From the NCBI GenBank assembly GCA_004195335.1, contig SDWK01000035.1, positions 1-8,128 on the forward strand: DNA of 8,128 nt, given 5' to 3'. How positions within the stretch are numbered: the first letter of the stretch is position 1; each line of letters begins with the position of its first letter. The notes below the pieces were generated by a model. The model had not been told where the DNA came from, made no database searches, and saw only the letters and a list, made by a program, of their open reading frames with translations. A program made the position numbers and the translations under genes. This document shows positions 1-6,578 of the stretch, piece by piece. Source of the DNA: Shewanella sp. (lineage in GTDB: Bacteria > Pseudomonadota > Gammaproteobacteria > Enterobacterales > Shewanellaceae).

Positions 1-44
1 GTGAAATCCGGCCAACAAGCTTGTAACATAGTCGTATCATTTGG

Positions 45-93
45 TGTTTTTGTACAATAAAACACGTAGATAGTGTTTTATTGTACAAAAACA
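45..93. repeat. Perfect 21-bp inverted repeat with nested TTGTACAA palindromes
   Basis: The arms at 45-65 and 73-93 are exact reverse complements, separated by a 7-base spacer (GTAGATA). Each arm contains the self-complementary octamer TTGTACAA, at 50-57 and 81-88. The centres of the two octamers are 31 bp apart, close to three helical turns, so two dimers of a regulator could sit on the same DNA face. The stem is AT-rich and is not followed by a clean T-run on either strand, so a plain terminator is a poor explanation. Possible roles are a paired operator or a very stable RNA hairpin. The structure is directly visible; the function is inference and I cannot name the regulator. Confidence 0.9.
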
Positions 94-109
94 ATAAGAA
101 AGGAGTAAA
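80..109 (-). promoter_or_regulatory. Candidate leftward promoter overlapping the palindrome
   Basis: Read on the minus strand, TTTACT (109-104) is followed after 18 bases by TACAAT (85-80), a reasonable sigma-70 type pair. The -10 box lies within the right TTGTACAA octamer, as expected for a repressible promoter. It would drive a leftward gene beginning near position 40 or 29 and lying mostly outside the window. Minus-strand ATG codons at 40-38 and 29-27 both open frames that reach the window edge, but only 9-13 codons are visible, so I do not call a gene. The promoter is a motif match only. Confidence 0.3.
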
Positions 110-176
110 AGTAAACGCTGGTTTAAATTTGATAAATTGAAAGTTTTTTGATAGGGAATGTAGAGGGGTGAGGAAT

Positions 177-264
177 GATGGCCGTTATAGCCATCTGTAT
201 TAGAAGGTGACCGACTCAGCGTTTTTTGGCCTTGCGCTTTTAGCCCGTAAAATTCGGGCTTTTC
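177..264 (+). terminator. Rightward terminator-like hairpin (242-264) preceded by a small hairpin (177-195)
   Basis: AGCCCG (242-247) pairs with CGGGCT (255-260) across a 7-base loop and is followed by TTTTC. This is a short but typical rho-independent terminator for rightward transcripts. A second hairpin, GATGGC/GCCATC with a 7-base loop, lies at 177-195. The purine-rich GGGGTGAGGA just before ATG at 175 opens an 11-codon frame (MMAVIAICIRR, stop TGA at 208-210). No long rightward gene ends here, so the terminator may serve a short untranslated or leader-like RNA, or a gene that ends left of the window. Read on the minus strand the stem is followed by AAAA, so it is not a good terminator for the DUF481 gene. 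The rest of 1-293 shows nothing I can name. Confidence 0.45.
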
Positions 265-293
265 AATTGTCTTGCTTCAGGCATTCGTGCCGT

Positions 294-1412
294 TCAGATA
301 TCGATACCGAAGCCTATAATGAATTGGTAATCGTTTTTGTCGGGTAGAGTGCCATTAGCGTCTGCTTGAGGCTTGTTGGTATGATCCCAGACCAGAGAGA
401 GGTCGAGATCAAATATGTCGGTGAGTTCAATGGAAAAGCCCGCGAGGGCGTGGTGTGTATATCCACCCGACTTCTCATTACCGTATTGGACTCTATACAG
501 GGTATTGAAATCGATATCTTCAGAGATTTCTGTATCAAATGCCGTATCCACCACTAATGCGGTACTGGCATCGTCTTCGCTCTCATCGACTGCAACATTA
601 TCGAACTTGATAAAAGTATAGGCCGGACCACCTGTGACACTCCAGTTTGATTTGGGCGTGTCTATAATGTCGTAACCCAGACCGAAGCCGAGCGTATTCT
701 GGTATTGAATATTTTTTATTGGATCCAGATATATTTCGGCAAATACCGGGCGGAGGTAGAACTGCTTGGAGAGGTACCAGTCGAAATAGGCGTTCAGGCG
801 ATGATTATTGATATTATTCTCGCCCTTAGACTTTGAGTAGTTGCCTAAGTAATCGAGGTTAAAGCGTGATTCGGTTGTACGGCGATGAGCATTGGCAATC
901 GCACTAAAATCGACCTGTTCGGTATTTCCCGAACGAAGGTTTGCCCCGAGTGAAATCTTACTCGACCAGTAGTTGGACTCGGTTTGCTTACCTGCGATGA
1001 GTGTCATAACTTTACTGCGGTCAAACTCTTCCCCATCGATATAGACCTTGCCATGTTGAAGTCGCAAGAGGCCTGTTTTGGTACTTAAATCTGTAAAGCC
1101 TACGCTGATAAGGTCATGACTCTGGAGCACCTTAACGTCTTCCCAGTCGATAAAAATGGTATCGAGTTCATCACTTTTAAACTCTAATTTGTCATCATAA
1201 AGGGTCTTAATCTTACCTTTTAGCAATTCGAATGAGGTTAATTGAACCCAGTCGAATGATGAGTCGGTGGGAGGAGAAAGCTGGGCCGGAGTCAGCCTGT
1301 CAGAAACAGAGCCTTGGTGGATAGGAGTCTGCGCCTGAGCGGTGAACATTAAAGTCAGACCTAGCCCTAAGGTCATATGAGAGAGTACGGTCTTTTTTAC
1401 CTTGCTATTCAT
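294..1412 (-). CDS. DUF481 family predicted outer-membrane beta-barrel protein
   Basis: The 372-residue protein begins with a signal peptide: basic residues at 4-7, a hydrophobic core at about 13-24, and a probable cleavage after A27 (AQA/Q). Residues 52-140 form a soluble domain rich in short strands (GKIKTLYDDKLEF...IDWEDV). From about W149 to the end, alternating polar and hydrophobic strands, including LRSGNTEQVDF, match the DUF481 (YdiY-like) barrel family. The chain ends in GFGIDI, compatible with an outer-membrane C-terminal strand. The family has no firmly established function; some members are acid-inducible. The start is supported by AAAAGGA shortly before the ATG. The gene follows tesA in the same direction after 109 bp with no visible terminator between, so read-through is plausible, although a candidate promoter of its own is present. 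An outer-membrane location is inferred from family and strand pattern. Confidence 0.85.
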   Translation of the reverse strand: MNSKVKKTVLSHMTLGLGLTLMFTAQAQTPIHQGSVSDRLTPAQLSPPTDSSFDWVQLTSFELLKGKIKTLYDDKLEFKSDELDTIFIDWEDVKVLQSHDLISVGFTDLSTKTGLLRLQHGKVYIDGEEFDRSKVMTLIAGKQTESNYWSSKISLGANLRSGNTEQVDFSAIANAHRRTTESRFNLDYLGNYSKSKGENNINNHRLNAYFDWYLSKQFYLRPVFAEIYLDPIKNIQYQNTLGFGLGYDIIDTPKSNWSVTGGPAYTFIKFDNVAVDESEDDASTALVVDTAFDTEISEDIDFNTLYRVQYGNEKSGGYTHHALAGFSIELTDIFDLDLSLVWDHTNKPQADANGTLPDKNDYQFIIGFGIDI

Positions 1413-1429
1413 GAGTCCTTTTCCAGAGA

Positions 1430-1448
1430 GGCTATCATTATCATTGAA
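1430..1448. promoter_or_regulatory. Weak Fur-box-like element upstream of the DUF481 gene
   Basis: On the minus strand these 19 bases contain the direct repeat AATGAT-AATGAT. They match about 12 of 19 positions of the classic Fur consensus built from GATAAT hexamers. The element lies 18-36 bases before the DUF481 start codon, just upstream of its ribosome-binding site. Matches this partial arise by chance in AT-rich DNA, so this is only a candidate. Confidence 0.2.
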
Positions 1449-1462
1449 TTGTTAATGCCGAT

Positions 1463-1491
1463 ATTTTATCTAGAACTTGTTATAAAGCAAA
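1463..1491 (-). promoter_or_regulatory. Candidate promoter for the DUF481 gene
   Basis: On the minus strand TTTGCT (1491-1486) is followed after 17 bases by TAAAAT (1468-1463). This predicts a leader of roughly 45 bases before the start at 1412. The -35 matches consensus at only three of six positions, so the call rests mainly on the -10 box and spacing. If real, the DUF481 gene could be expressed independently of tesA. Confidence 0.3.
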
Positions 1492-1521
1492 TGGCTAGTG
1501 TTTTCGACAAAGATATTTGGC

Positions 1522-2118
1522 TTAAAGCGCATTTTTAACCCATGGCAGGATAAATTCTGCGATATCACCCTGAGCTTCGGCATTTGGGTGTATGCCATCT
1601 CGTTGCATGAGTTCTGGTTTTGTTGCTATCTGGGTCATGAAAAATGGCAGTAGAGTGATTTGATGCTCAATCGCCAGATCTTTATACACCTGTGAGAACA
1701 TCGAGGCGTATCTGGGACCATAGTTGGGTGGCACCATTATCTCAGATAAGAGCACTTCGACATCTTTAGCCTGAGAGAGAGTAATTATTTTTGTAAGATT
1801 TTCTTTCAATTGCTGAGGGGTAAAACCACGTAATCCGTCATTACCACCCAGCTCTATTAAGATTAACTCAGGCTTAGCTGAGTCAAGCAGGGCGGGCAGT
1901 CTACGTAATCCACCTGCGGTTGTTTCACCGCTGACTGAGCCATTTATTATCTCATGTTCGGGGAGTTTAGCCCTTAAAAGATTCACCCAGCCCTTATCTT
2001 CATCGACGCCATAACTTGCACTAAGGCTATCACCTAGGATTAATATAGGGGCAGCGGATATTTGAGTACAAAAGAAAATAGACACCAGGGCAAACAGGCC
2101 CAGAGCAGATTTAAGCAT
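1522..2118 (-). CDS. tesA: TesA: periplasmic acyl-CoA thioesterase I / arylesterase / lysophospholipase (SGNH hydrolase)
   Basis: TesA cleaves acyl thioesters, esters and lysophospholipids in the periplasm. The 198-residue precursor starts with a signal peptide (MLKSALGLFALVSIFF, cleavage near residues 21-23). It then shows the four SGNH blocks in order: GDSLS with nucleophile S31, the block II glycine in VSGET (G64), GGND with N93, and DGIHPN with D174 and H177. S31, D174 and H177 form the expected catalytic triad, and the length fits the family. The frame stays open upstream to 2337, but that part is the complement of ybbA and would bury the signal peptide, so the ATG at 2118 is chosen. There is no recognisable Shine-Dalgarno before this ATG (CCCTTCTTTTCC), because those bases complement the ybbA ribosome-binding site. 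The gene is divergent from ybbA-ybbP, whose products work with TesA in E. coli. Confidence 0.96.
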   Translation of the reverse strand: MLKSALGLFALVSIFFCTQISAAPILILGDSLSASYGVDEDKGWVNLLRAKLPEHEIINGSVSGETTAGGLRRLPALLDSAKPELILIELGGNDGLRGFTPQQLKENLTKIITLSQAKDVEVLLSEIMVPPNYGPRYASMFSQVYKDLAIEHQITLLPFFMTQIATKPELMQRDGIHPNAEAQGDIAEFILPWVKNAL

Positions 2119-2123
2119 GGAAA

Positions 2124-2134
2124 AGAAGGGTTTT
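2124..2134 (+). promoter_or_regulatory. Ribosome-binding site deciding the ybbA start
   Basis: AAGAAGGG followed by TTTT precedes the ATG at 2135, the best Shine-Dalgarno-like stretch in the tesA-ybbA gap. The in-frame ATG at 2117 lacks a comparable site and would overlap the tesA start codon (shared CATG). This favours the shorter ybbA product. The spacing of four bases is rather short. Confidence 0.55.
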
Positions 2135-2887
2135 ATGTCAGAAGTCAGTGCTATCACAGTAAAAAATCTCGTTAAGTCAGTGGCTACCCAAGAGGGAGAA
2201 CTTACTATCCTCAACGGCATCAATATGGATGTCAAGCAGGGGCAGAGTATTGCGATACTCGGCCCGTCAGGTTCGGGGAAATCGACTTTGCTTGGATTAC
2301 TCGCCGCACTCGATACACCGACCAGTGGAGAGATCATACTCGACGGTGTCGCTTTACAGGCTTTGGATGAGGAAAAGAAGGCTGCTTTGAGAAAGCAGAA
2401 AGTCAGCTTTATTTTTCAGTCTTTCATGCTGGTCGATACCCTCAATGCACTGGAAAACGTGATGCTTCCTGCAGAACTTGCTGGGATCCATCAGGCAAAA
2501 GAGAAGGCCGAGGCTATGTTAGAAAGAGTCGGATTAAGCCATCGACTCACTCACTTTCCTAATCAGCTATCAGGTGGTGAGCAGCAACGAGTCGCCATTG
2601 CCAGAGCCTTTATCTGCGAGCCGAAGGTTTTATTTGCCGATGAACCTACCGGAAATTTAGATGCGGTAAATAGTGAAAAGATAGCCGATATGTTGTTTGA
2701 GTTAAACAGGGAGAGTGACACCACCTTAGTGTTAGTCACCCATGATCTGGTATTGGCCAAACGATGTGAGCGTCAGTTATTAATGGACACTGGGGTGATA
2801 ACCGAATCTCAAGGTGAAACGAGTGATGGCAGCGTTCTATCTAGTAATCCGGCACTGAGTCATTTGGCCAGTGTGGAGGCAGGCTAA
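2135..2887 (+). CDS. ybbA: YbbA: ABC transporter ATP-binding subunit (MacB/LolD-like)
   Basis: This 250-residue cytoplasmic ATPase should dimerise under the permease YbbP and power its shape change. All motifs are intact: Walker A GPSGSGKS (43-50, K49), Q-loop FIFQSF (Q95), signature LSGGEQQ (145-151), Walker B VLFADE with D179 and catalytic E180, D-loop NLD (184-186) and H-loop VTHD (H213). The SFIFQSFML stretch and the overall length place it with LolD/MacB/YbbA ATPases, which couple to FtsX-type permeases. A start at 2117 would add six residues (MEKKGF); 2135 is preferred on ribosome-binding grounds. The stop overlaps the ybbP start in TAATG, indicating translational coupling. The C-terminal tail after about residue 225 is variable and probably not catalytic. 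The ybbA name rests on the divergent tesA and the following ybbP. Confidence 0.95.
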   Translation: MSEVSAITVKNLVKSVATQEGELTILNGINMDVKQGQSIAILGPSGSGKSTLLGLLAALDTPTSGEIILDGVALQALDEEKKAALRKQKVSFIFQSFMLVDTLNALENVMLPAELAGIHQAKEKAEAMLERVGLSHRLTHFPNQLSGGEQQRVAIARAFICEPKVLFADEPTGNLDAVNSEKIADMLFELNRESDTTLVLVTHDLVLAKRCERQLLMDTGVITESQGETSDGSVLSSNPALSHLASVEAG

Positions 2888-5358
2888 TGGAAATAAGCTT
2901 AGCCTGGAGGCTATTTAAGCGGGAGCTAATGCAGGGGCAGCTAGTATTAATCGTGTTAGCTATCACGTTAGCCGTGTTATCCGTAACCGGGTTAGCCAGG
3001 GTCAGTGAAAGGTTACAGGTAGCCATTAATGGCCAGGCCTCAAAGTTCATCGCTGCGGACAGGATTATTAATTCTCCGGTTAAGATTGATGAGTCATTTA
3101 TCGCAAAAGCCGAGGAGTTAGGTTTAGCCCATGTGTCGAGCATGCAGTTTAACTCTATGGTATTTGCTGAGGATAAATTTCAGCTGGTGACCGTACGCGC
3201 CGTGGGAGAGGGATATCCGCTCAAAGGAGTCATTGAGCTCAATTCAGATTCAGGTACTCACTCAGTAGAAGGGACACGCTTACCCAGTCCTGGTCAGCTG
3301 TGGTTTGAGACGCGTCTGGGTGGCTTACTGGCCTATCCGGAATCACTAGAGCTGGGCAATAAACAGTTTACGCTCAGTGAGGAGATATCACGTTTGCCCG
3401 ATGCCGGTTTTAACCCGTTTGCCTCGTCACCGGTTGTGCTGATAAGGCTAGATGATGTTGCAAGTACCGGGGTTATACAGCCCGGGAGTCGCGTAACCTA
3501 TCTGGCGCAATTCTCTGGAGAAGCGTCTCAATTAAAACATTTTGAGTCCTATGTAAAGCCAAAGCTGACCTCCAGCCAACGTTGGGTCGATGTGCAATCC
3601 GGTGAATCTCCTATCGCAGATGCGGTAAAACGCGCCGAGCGATTTCTGTTACTTGCAAGCCTGTTAGGCATCGCATTGGCTTGTGCGGCTATTGGTATTG
3701 CAGCCCAGCGTTATTGTCATCGTCACTATGATGTCGTGGCCATGTTGAAAACCTTCGGTGCATCGGCCAGACAGATCCGCACTTTATTCGGTACTCACCT
3801 GCTATTAGTGACCTTATTTGGGGTTATTCTGGGCTTACTCGGTGGGTTTGCACTGGACGCCCTTATCACCTCCTTTCTGCCTGAAGAGATTGCGGCTTAC
3901 TCCCCCCCCTTTATTCGACCGATATTATTAGGGCTGGCGACGGGCTTCATTAGTGCGTTTATGTTTTCGGCTTACCCTCTGATGCGTCTACTCTCTATTC
4001 CTCCATTGCGGGTACTGCAACGTCAACTTGAGGGGTTGCAGCTCGGGATGTGGTTACACCTGCTGCTCAGCTTGAGTGCCATGGCGCTGTTAGGCTACCT
4101 CTACTCTAAGAGCTTGCCTTTGACCCTTACTGTGGTTGCTGGAGTACTCTTGCTGGGCGTGTTACTCAGTATTTTGGGTTTCTTAATGATCCGTATGGGT
4201 CACAGTATAGGGATGAAAACGACCAACCCGCTGCAATTGGCATTAGCCGGACTTAGGCGTCGTGCTAAACAAAATGCGGTTCAGCTCGTCGGTTTCAGTA
4301 GTGCATTAGTCTTGCTATTGACGATTCTGGCTTTAAGACAAGATTTACTCAGTGAATGGCAAAATCAGTTACCCGAGAATGCACCTAATTACTTCTTAGT
4401 TAATATCTCTCCCGATGAAGAGACTGCTCTGGGGGATTACCTGAAAGCCAATACGGTTGAGACAACGGATATCTATCCCGTTGTCAGGGGACGTTTAACC
4501 GAGATCAACGGTGAGAAACTGATCTCGGCTGAACAGGAAAAAGCCGGCGCTAAGGGGCGGTTAGGTATCTCTCGTGAATTGAATCTCACCTGGCGAGACT
4601 CATTGCCACCCAATAATGAAATTCTGGAAGGTGAGTTTAATGCCAATGAGGACGATGTTTCGGTAGAGTCTGGCGTCGCCGAGCGTTTAGGGATCAACAT
4701 TGGCGATAGTTTGACTTACGTTATCGATAACCAAAGGTTAGTCGTTAATGTCGCTAGCCTACGAGCGGTCCATTGGGAGACTCTGCAGCCAAATTTCTTC
4801 ATGATTTTTACCCACGCCTCCTTGGCGTCATTCTCTCATACCTCGATGGCGAGTTTTCATCTGGAAGATAACAAACAGGGGGTGATACTGGATATTATTA
4901 AGCAGTTTCCAACGGTATCGATCATAGATGTCGGCACTATGATTAAACAGCTTAGGCAGATCATCGATCAGGTTTCATTGTCATTGACCTTAGTGTTGGT
5001 GCTTGTGGTGTTGGCGAGCAGTTTGGTCATGATAGCTCAAACTGAAGCCGGTATGGCGACGAGACAGAGGGAGCTTGCCGTGCTGAGAACGTTTGGCGCA
5101 TCGGGTTGGCTATTGAGAATGGCGACGGGCCTCGAATTTGCTTTGCTGGGCACCGTGGCGGGTTTTCTGGCGGTGATCGTTGCCGAGTTTACTCTTTACC
5201 TGCTTAAGACTCAGGTGTTCGAATTGAATGTGTATATGCATTGGCCATGGTGGGGAATAGCACCTCTGTGTGGGGCATTGACCGTTGCCTTATTGGGGGT
5301 TTGGCGTTGCAGGCAATTGCTCAGTAAATCCTGTGCAGACTTGCTCAAAGCCGGATAA
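2887..5358 (+). CDS. ybbP: YbbP: FtsX/MacB-type ABC transporter permease
   Basis: This 823-residue inner-membrane protein is close to the length of E. coli YbbP. I read about ten membrane segments: 18-37, 253-273, 304-327, 344-364, 390-407, 412-434, 465-484, 695-716, 747-770 and 787-805. Large periplasmic domains lie at about 40-250 and 485-694. Two FtsX-like units, roughly 250-375 and 695-815, carry matching cytoplasmic coupling motifs, MLKTFGAS (286-293) and VLRTFGAS (732-739), as expected from an internal duplication. In this type VII ABC family, ATP hydrolysis by YbbA is transmitted to the periplasm rather than moving a solute through a channel. With TesA it is thought to deliver membrane-embedded hydrophobic substrates for hydrolysis. 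The exact substrate is not known from sequence. The start overlaps the ybbA stop by one base, and a terminator follows. A run of eight C at 3902-3909 encodes part of Y-S-P-P-F (338-342). Confidence 0.93.
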   Translation: MEISLAWRLFKRELMQGQLVLIVLAITLAVLSVTGLARVSERLQVAINGQASKFIAADRIINSPVKIDESFIAKAEELGLAHVSSMQFNSMVFAEDKFQLVTVRAVGEGYPLKGVIELNSDSGTHSVEGTRLPSPGQLWFETRLGGLLAYPESLELGNKQFTLSEEISRLPDAGFNPFASSPVVLIRLDDVASTGVIQPGSRVTYLAQFSGEASQLKHFESYVKPKLTSSQRWVDVQSGESPIADAVKRAERFLLLASLLGIALACAAIGIAAQRYCHRHYDVVAMLKTFGASARQIRTLFGTHLLLVTLFGVILGLLGGFALDALITSFLPEEIAAYSPPFIRPILLGLATGFISAFMFSAYPLMRLLSIPPLRVLQRQLEGLQLGMWLHLLLSLSAMALLGYLYSKSLPLTLTVVAGVLLLGVLLSILGFLMIRMGHSIGMKTTNPLQLALAGLRRRAKQNAVQLVGFSSALVLLLTILALRQDLLSEWQNQLPENAPNYFLVNISPDEETALGDYLKANTVETTDIYPVVRGRLTEINGEKLISAEQEKAGAKGRLGISRELNLTWRDSLPPNNEILEGEFNANEDDVSVESGVAERLGINIGDSLTYVIDNQRLVVNVASLRAVHWETLQPNFFMIFTHASLASFSHTSMASFHLEDNKQGVILDIIKQFPTVSIIDVGTMIKQLRQIIDQVSLSLTLVLVLVVLASSLVMIAQTEAGMATRQRELAVLRTFGASGWLLRMATGLEFALLGTVAGFLAVIVAEFTLYLLKTQVFELNVYMHWPWWGIAPLCGALTVALLGVWRCRQLLSKSCADLLKAG

Positions 5359-5379
5359 CGTTATTGTCGCTGTGATGAT

Positions 5380-5411
5380 AAGGGGCTATCTCGATGAGGT
5401 AGCCCTTTTTT
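5380..5411 (+). terminator. Rho-independent terminator of ybbA-ybbP
   Basis: A long stem pairs AAGGGGCTATCTC (5380-5392) with the stretch ending CCCTT around 5396-5408, with a 3-base loop and two or three G-T pairs. It is followed by a T-run to 5411. It starts 21 bases after the ybbP stop, in the 58-bp gap between ybbP and the convergent epimerase gene. On the minus strand the T-run after the stem is poor, so it acts mainly on the ybb transcript, though the stem could also slow the opposing one. Confidence 0.85.
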
Positions 5412-5416
5412 GTTAT

Positions 5417-6334
5417 TCAGCGGAAGATCTCAGTAAATGCCTTATCTAATCTCGGGTATTGAAATGTGAAGCCTGCAGCCAGCGCCCGTTTAGGGATAAC
5501 ATATTGCCCCTGAGTCAATAACTCAGCCATCTCGCCCAGGACGATATTGAGCACAAAGGATGGCATGGGGATTATCGCCGGTCGAGACAAGGCGGCTCCC
5601 AGGTAGGTCGAGAACTCCTTGTTGCTTACCGGATGTGGGGAGGTGGCATTATAGACGCCACTGCATTCACCATGCTCAAGTAAATAGACAAACAGCGAGA
5701 TAAGATCTTGCTGATGGATCCAACTCATCCCTTGTTCGCCCGATGCGATGGGGCCGCCTAAGCCTAACTTAAATGCCGGTAACATCTTAGGCAGTGCCCC
5801 TCCATCTAAACCAAGCACCAATCCTATCGCGATAATGCAGATCCGTGTGTTATCTGATTTTGCGTTTAAGGCTAAATTTTCCCATTTTTGGCAAACTGTT
5901 TGAGTAAATTCAATATCACCGCTCTGGCTTGACTTTGGATCGTCAAAATAGCTTTCATCGATGGGAATTGGGCCCTGTTGGCCGTAACGTCCGATCGCCG
6001 AGGCGCTGATGAAGACCCAAGGCGGGGTCTTACTCTGGGCTATTAGCTCTGATAACTGGGCCGTGATATTCCATCGACTATCACAGATCTGCTGTTTCTG
6101 TTCTTTGCTCCATCGTTTACCCGCTATGGGTTCTCCGGCTAAATTAATCACGGCATCAAAATCATCGAGTTCAGTTAAATTGTCGAGAGACGCCAGGTAT
6201 TGATGTTGGCTACCTAACTTCTCTCTGGCCCGAGCCGGATGTCTTGAAAGTAAGCTTAGCTGGTGCTTACTTTCTAATGCTCTGACGAGTTGATGGCCGA
6301 TAAAACCACTTGCTCCGGTAATTAATATATTCAT
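5417..6334 (-). CDS. TIGR01777 family NAD(P)-binding epimerase/reductase (YfcH-like, SDR39U1 group)
   Basis: The 305-residue cytoplasmic protein has an extended short-chain dehydrogenase fold. The Rossmann dinucleotide motif GASGFIG is at 7-13. NLAGEPIAGKRW at 64-75 is a hallmark of the TIGR01777 family. SASAIGRYG follows at about 110-118 and includes the family tyrosine (Y117), with R116 where many relatives have a second aromatic residue. MSWIHQQDL (203-211) fits the family's substrate-side region. The C-terminal part from about 255 (LGEMAELLTQGQYVIPKRAL...GFTFQYP) matches the DUF1731 tail. Length is normal and no motif is broken. The substrate and pathway are not known for this family in bacteria. 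It is a single leftward gene convergent with ybbP and divergent from the AI-2E family gene, so nothing in the context points to a job. AGG lies about nine bases before the start. Confidence 0.9.
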   Translation of the reverse strand: MNILITGASGFIGHQLVRALESKHQLSLLSRHPARAREKLGSQHQYLASLDNLTELDDFDAVINLAGEPIAGKRWSKEQKQQICDSRWNITAQLSELIAQSKTPPWVFISASAIGRYGQQGPIPIDESYFDDPKSSQSGDIEFTQTVCQKWENLALNAKSDNTRICIIAIGLVLGLDGGALPKMLPAFKLGLGGPIASGEQGMSWIHQQDLISLFVYLLEHGECSGVYNATSPHPVSNKEFSTYLGAALSRPAIIPMPSFVLNIVLGEMAELLTQGQYVIPKRALAAGFTFQYPRLDKAFTEIFR

Positions 6335-6493
6335 AGTCTGCCTAGGAAATTAAAAGTTCTATCTATCATAATCATGGCTCACAAATCATATGAAAGCTCA
6401 AATTGTCCAAACGTAGTAGACGCTGGTACATCAATATGGCTGATATTTTGATTGAATATGACGCAATTTCAACTAATACAATGATTATTTCCG

Positions 6494-6508
6494 TTATCAT
6501 GCGATAAT
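6494..6508 (+). promoter_or_regulatory. Candidate extended -10 promoter for the AI-2E family gene, within a small inverted repeat
   Basis: TGC-GATAAT at 6500-6508 fits an extended -10 element (TGn plus a five-of-six -10 match) and would give a leader of roughly 65 bases. No good -35 lies 16-18 bases upstream, which extended -10 promoters can tolerate. The box is half of an inverted repeat, TTATC-ATGC-GATAA (6494-6507), that could bind a regulator. The rest of the 244-bp gap (6335-6578) is AT-rich with no other clear element. I found no convincing promoter for the leftward epimerase gene. Confidence 0.35.
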
Positions 6509-6578
6509 TTGAAATCACAGGTTATTCGTTGCTTCAGAACCTATCAATATATTAGTTCATTAATAAGGATTTTATAAA

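Noticed and set aside
1..60. Open frame from GTG at position 1 to TAA at 58, as a possible gene end
   Set aside because: Only 19 codons, no recognisable motif, and it runs into the palindrome; equally short frames exist on the opposite strand.
45..93. Palindrome as a CRISPR or insertion-sequence end
   Set aside because: There is a single inverted pair with no repeat-spacer series, no transposase and no target-site duplication in the window.
2117..2134. Alternative ybbA start adding MEKKGF
   Set aside because: It overlaps the tesA start codon and lacks a good ribosome-binding site; 2135 has AAGAAGGG in front and aligns with the family start. The longer form is not excluded.
2119..2337. N-terminal extension of the tesA frame (73 further codons)
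   Set aside because: This stretch is the complement of ybbA coding sequence; the clean signal peptide starts at the ATG at 2118 and the family length fits 198 residues.
2841..3143. Antisense open frame of about 100 codons across the ybbA-ybbP junction
   Set aside because: No recognisable protein features and it lies opposite strongly supported coding sequence.
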